Below, one piece after another: positions 5,781 to 7,621 of a stretch of 7,621 nucleotides of DNA. Both the position numbers and the translations under genes were made by a program. Numbering within the stretch: the stretch's first letter is position 1; every line of letters begins with the position of its first letter. Below the pieces are notes generated by a model. It was not told the origin of the DNA. It saw nothing but the letters and a program-made list of their open reading frames with translations, and made no database searches. Source of the stretch: Clostridium sp. UBA6758 (GTDB lineage: Bacteria; Bacillota; Clostridia; Clostridiales; Clostridiaceae); contig DKGY01000116.1 of assembly GCA_002453475.1 (NCBI GenBank), forward strand, positions 116,284 to 123,904, written 5' to 3'.

Positions 5781-6977
5781 TTATTTTGAAGTAAGTTCTT
5801 TAGTATCTCTTGCTATTACTAACTCTTCATTTGTAGGAATAACAAATACTTTTACTTTAGCTCCATCTTTGCTTACTTCTGTAGCTTTTCCTCTTACATT
5901 GTTTTTAGCATCATCTATTTCAATCCCTAAGAATTCTAAGCCTTTACAGATTTGAGCTCTAGTTTCTATAGCATTTTCTCCAAGACCTGCTGTAAATACA
6001 ACTGCGTCTACTCCGCCCATTGCTGCAGCATAAGCACCAATCATTTCTCTTACTCTGTAGTCATATACATCTAAAGCAAGAACTGCTCTTTCATTTCCTT
6101 CTTTAGCAGCATCTTCTATATCTCTGAAGTCACTACTTACTCCTGATAATCCAAGAACTCCTGATTGTTTGTTCATTAAATTATCAACTTCTTTAGCTGT
6201 CATTTTTCCTTCATTCATTAAGAATGTAACTATAGCAGGGTCAATGTTTCCACATCTAGTTCCCATTGCTATTCCTTCAAGTGGAGTGAATCCCATACTT
6301 GTATCTACACAGTGACCATCTTTTATAGCAGCTAAGCTAGCTCCATTTCCAAGGTGACAAGTGATAATTTTAACATCCTTTATGTCTTTGCCCATTAATT
6401 TAGCACATTCTGCTGATACATATTTGTGAGATGTTCCATGGAAACCATATTTTCTTATTCCATATTTAGTGTATAACTCATATGGTAGTGGGTACATGTA
6501 AGCAGTTTTTGGCATTGTTTGATGGAATGCTGTATCGAATACTGCAACCATTGGAGTATTTGGCATTAAGCTCTTACAAGCATTAATTCCAATTATGTTT
6601 GCTGGATTATGAAGTGGTGCAAGTTTTACACACTCTTCTAAGCTTGCCATAACCGCATCATCTATTACTACAGACTCTGAGTATTTTTCTCCACCATGAA
6701 CAACTCTGTGTCCTACTGCTGATATTTCATCCATTGAAGATATAACTCCATGGTTACCATCAACTAATGCGTCTAAAACTAGTTTTATTGCATCTTTGTG
6801 GTCAGCCATTGGTTGCTCGATTATATATTTATCTCTTCCTGGAACCTTTTGAGTTAAAATTGAACCTTCAATTCCTATTCTTTCAACTAATCCTTGTGCT
6901 AAGCTCTCTTCTGTTTCCATGTTTATTAATTGGTATTTTAATGAAGAACTTCCACAGTTTATTACTAATACTTTCAT
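5781..6977 (-). CDS. ackA: Acetate kinase
   Basis: Acetate kinase transfers phosphate from acetyl phosphate to ADP, giving acetate and ATP. It is the last step of the Pta-AckA energy pathway of fermentative bacteria and a cytosolic dimer. At 398 residues it is full length. Residues known from the Methanosarcina enzyme align by number: N7 ([10 protein letters not shown]), R91 (GHRVVHGG), D148 ([11 protein letters not shown]), H180 ([11 protein letters not shown]), R241 (MGTRCGN) and E384 ([12 protein letters not shown]). An in-frame ATG at 6998 would add seven residues. AGGAGG lies within that extension, eight bases before the ATG at 6977, and the enzyme normally begins [12 protein letters not shown], so 6977 is the start. 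It follows pta by 96 bases with no terminator between, which fits one transcript. No clear terminator is visible after it. Confidence 0.98.
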   Translation of the reverse strand: MKVLVINCGSSSLKYQLINMETEESLAQGLVERIGIEGSILTQKVPGRDKYIIEQPMADHKDAIKLVLDALVDGNHGVISSMDEISAVGHRVVHGGEKYSESVVIDDAVMASLEECVKLAPLHNPANIIGINACKSLMPNTPMVAVFDTAFHQTMPKTAYMYPLPYELYTKYGIRKYGFHGTSHKYVSAECAKLMGKDIKDVKIITCHLGNGASLAAIKDGHCVDTSMGFTPLEGIAMGTRCGNIDPAIVTFLMNEGKMTAKEVDNLMNKQSGVLGLSGVSSDFRDIEDAAKEGNERAVLALDVYDYRVREMIGAYAAAMGGVDAVVFTAGLGENAIETRAQICKGLEFLGIEIDDAKNNVRGKATEVSKDGAKVKVFVIPTNEELVIARDTKELTSK

Positions 6978-6998
6978 TCTTATTTCCTCCTGACGCAT

Positions 6999-7035
6999 TT
7001 GTAATATATTAATATATCATTATATTAGATTACAA
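6999..7035 (-). repeat. Inverted repeat in the pta-ackA intergenic region
   Basis: Arms TTGTAAT (7029-7035) and ATTACAA (6999-7005 on the minus strand) are separated by 23 AT-only bases that contain TATAAT-like sequence. It lies just before the ackA ribosome site. It may be an RNA hairpin or a binding site around an internal promoter. No GC-rich stem or U tract is present, so it is not a terminator. It may be chance in AT-rich DNA. Confidence 0.3.
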
Positions 7036-7073
7036 TATATTTTTAATTAAATCAATATTATATTTTCAGGTAT

Positions 7074-7621
7074 TTATTTGCTATTTTGTGCTTGTACTGC
7101 TGTAATTGCTACAACATTTACTATATCATCTACACTACATCCTCTTGAAAGGTCATTTATTGGTTTTGCAAATCCTTGACATACTGGACCTATAGCTTCA
7201 GCTCCTGCAAATCTTTGAACTAATTTATATCCAATATTTCCTGCTTGTAAATCTGGGAATATTAAAACGTTAGCATTTCCTGCTACTGTACTATTTGGAG
7301 CCTTAAGGCCTGCTACTTTATCAACTATAGCTGCATCTAATTGTAATTCTCCATCTATTGCAAGATCTGGTCTAGCTTCTTTTGCTATTGTTGTAGCTTC
7401 TACAACCTTATTTACATTTTCATGTTTAGCACTTCCCATGGTTGAGAAAGATAACATTGCAACCTTTGGATCTATTCCACATAGAGTCTTTGCATTTTCT
7501 GCTGTACTTATAGCTATTGATGCAAGCTCTTCTGATGTTGGATTAGGATTAACTGCACAATCTCCAAATAATAAAGTACCATTATCTCCATATGGTGAGT
7601 TTTGAAGTTCCATAACAAAGA
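7074..7621 (-). CDS. pta: Phosphate acetyltransferase, C-terminal part (start outside window)
   Basis: Pta converts acetyl-CoA and phosphate to acetyl phosphate and CoA, supplying AckA. The window holds 181 codons to the TAA stop. The family of single-domain clostridial enzymes is about 330 residues, so roughly the last 55% is present. Recognisable segments are GDNGTLLFGDCAVNPNPT, MLSFSTMGSAKHE, DGELQLDAA and the end GPVCQGFAKPINDLSRGCS, all typical of the PTA/PTB fold. The ATG at 7611-7613 is an internal methionine: the frame stays open to the edge with Phe-Val before it, as in complete Pta. It is upstream of ackA on the same strand, 96 bases apart, the usual pta-ackA operon. Confidence 0.97.
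   Translation of the reverse strand, partial: FVMELQNSPYGDNGTLLFGDCAVNPNPTSEELASIAISTAENAKTLCGIDPKVAMLSFSTMGSAKHENVNKVVEATTIAKEARPDLAIDGELQLDAAIVDKVAGLKAPNSTVAGNANVLIFPDLQAGNIGYKLVQRFAGAEAIGPVCQGFAKPINDLSRGCSVDDIVNVVAITAVQAQNSK

Noticed and set aside
6767..7012. 81-codon plus-strand open frame rich in leucine
   Set aside because: Antisense shadow of the ackA 5' end. The real gene is certain on the other strand.
7074..7613. ATG at 7611-7613 as the start of a short phosphotransacetylase
   Set aside because: The frame continues to the window edge with family-typical residues before it, so the methionine is internal and the gene is simply cut by the window.
1..7621. Mobile elements, CRISPR arrays, tRNA or rRNA genes
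   Set aside because: No repeat array, transposase-like frame, terminal inverted repeats or tRNA cloverleaf was seen. All long frames are core genes in conserved order.

Overview
The window is AT-rich DNA (about 30% G+C by eye) of a low-GC Firmicute. It is most likely a Clostridium in the strict sense. All supported genes lie on the minus strand, so transcription runs from high to low coordinates. The order pta-ackA-yceD(DUF177)-rpmF-plsX-acpP-rnc-radical SAM-(small membrane protein)-smc is one I recognise as typical of clostridial chromosomes. This is core chromosome: I see no insertion sequence, phage gene, CRISPR array, tRNA or rRNA.

Layout in the direction of transcription. (1) 7621-5781: the C-terminal half of phosphotransacetylase (pta, its start lies outside the window), then complete acetate kinase (ackA). 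Together they convert acetyl-CoA to acetate plus ATP. (2) 5709-4820: a near-consensus promoter, an unusually structured leader of about 135 nt, then DUF177/YceD and ribosomal protein L32 (rpmF), which are translationally coupled. A strong terminator begins one base after the rpmF stop. (3) 4816-3760: plsX with its own probable promoter. (4) 3690-3351: acpP with its own promoter and a clear terminator. (5) 3315-1473: rnc (RNase III), overlapping by 8 nt a radical SAM protein related to the Elp3 catalytic domain. A probable terminator follows. (6) 1360-2: an unannotated 35-residue membrane peptide whose stop codon sits inside the ribosome binding site of smc, followed by the N-terminal third of SMC. 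SMC runs off the left edge.

The genes serve acetate/ATP metabolism, ribosome assembly, initiation of phospholipid synthesis (PlsX takes acyl groups from the acyl carrier protein encoded next to it), RNA processing and chromosome condensation. Although clustered, the run is divided by three hairpin terminators and at least four candidate promoters, so it looks like several short transcription units rather than one operon.

No wholly new system is evident. The parts least explained by known families are the structured leader of yceD-rpmF with a perfect but apparently misplaced Shine-Dalgarno sequence, the small membrane peptide coupled to smc, and the radical SAM enzyme of unknown substrate. 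Starts were moved inward from the longest open frame for plsX, ackA and yceD because of ribosome-site position or family N-termini.
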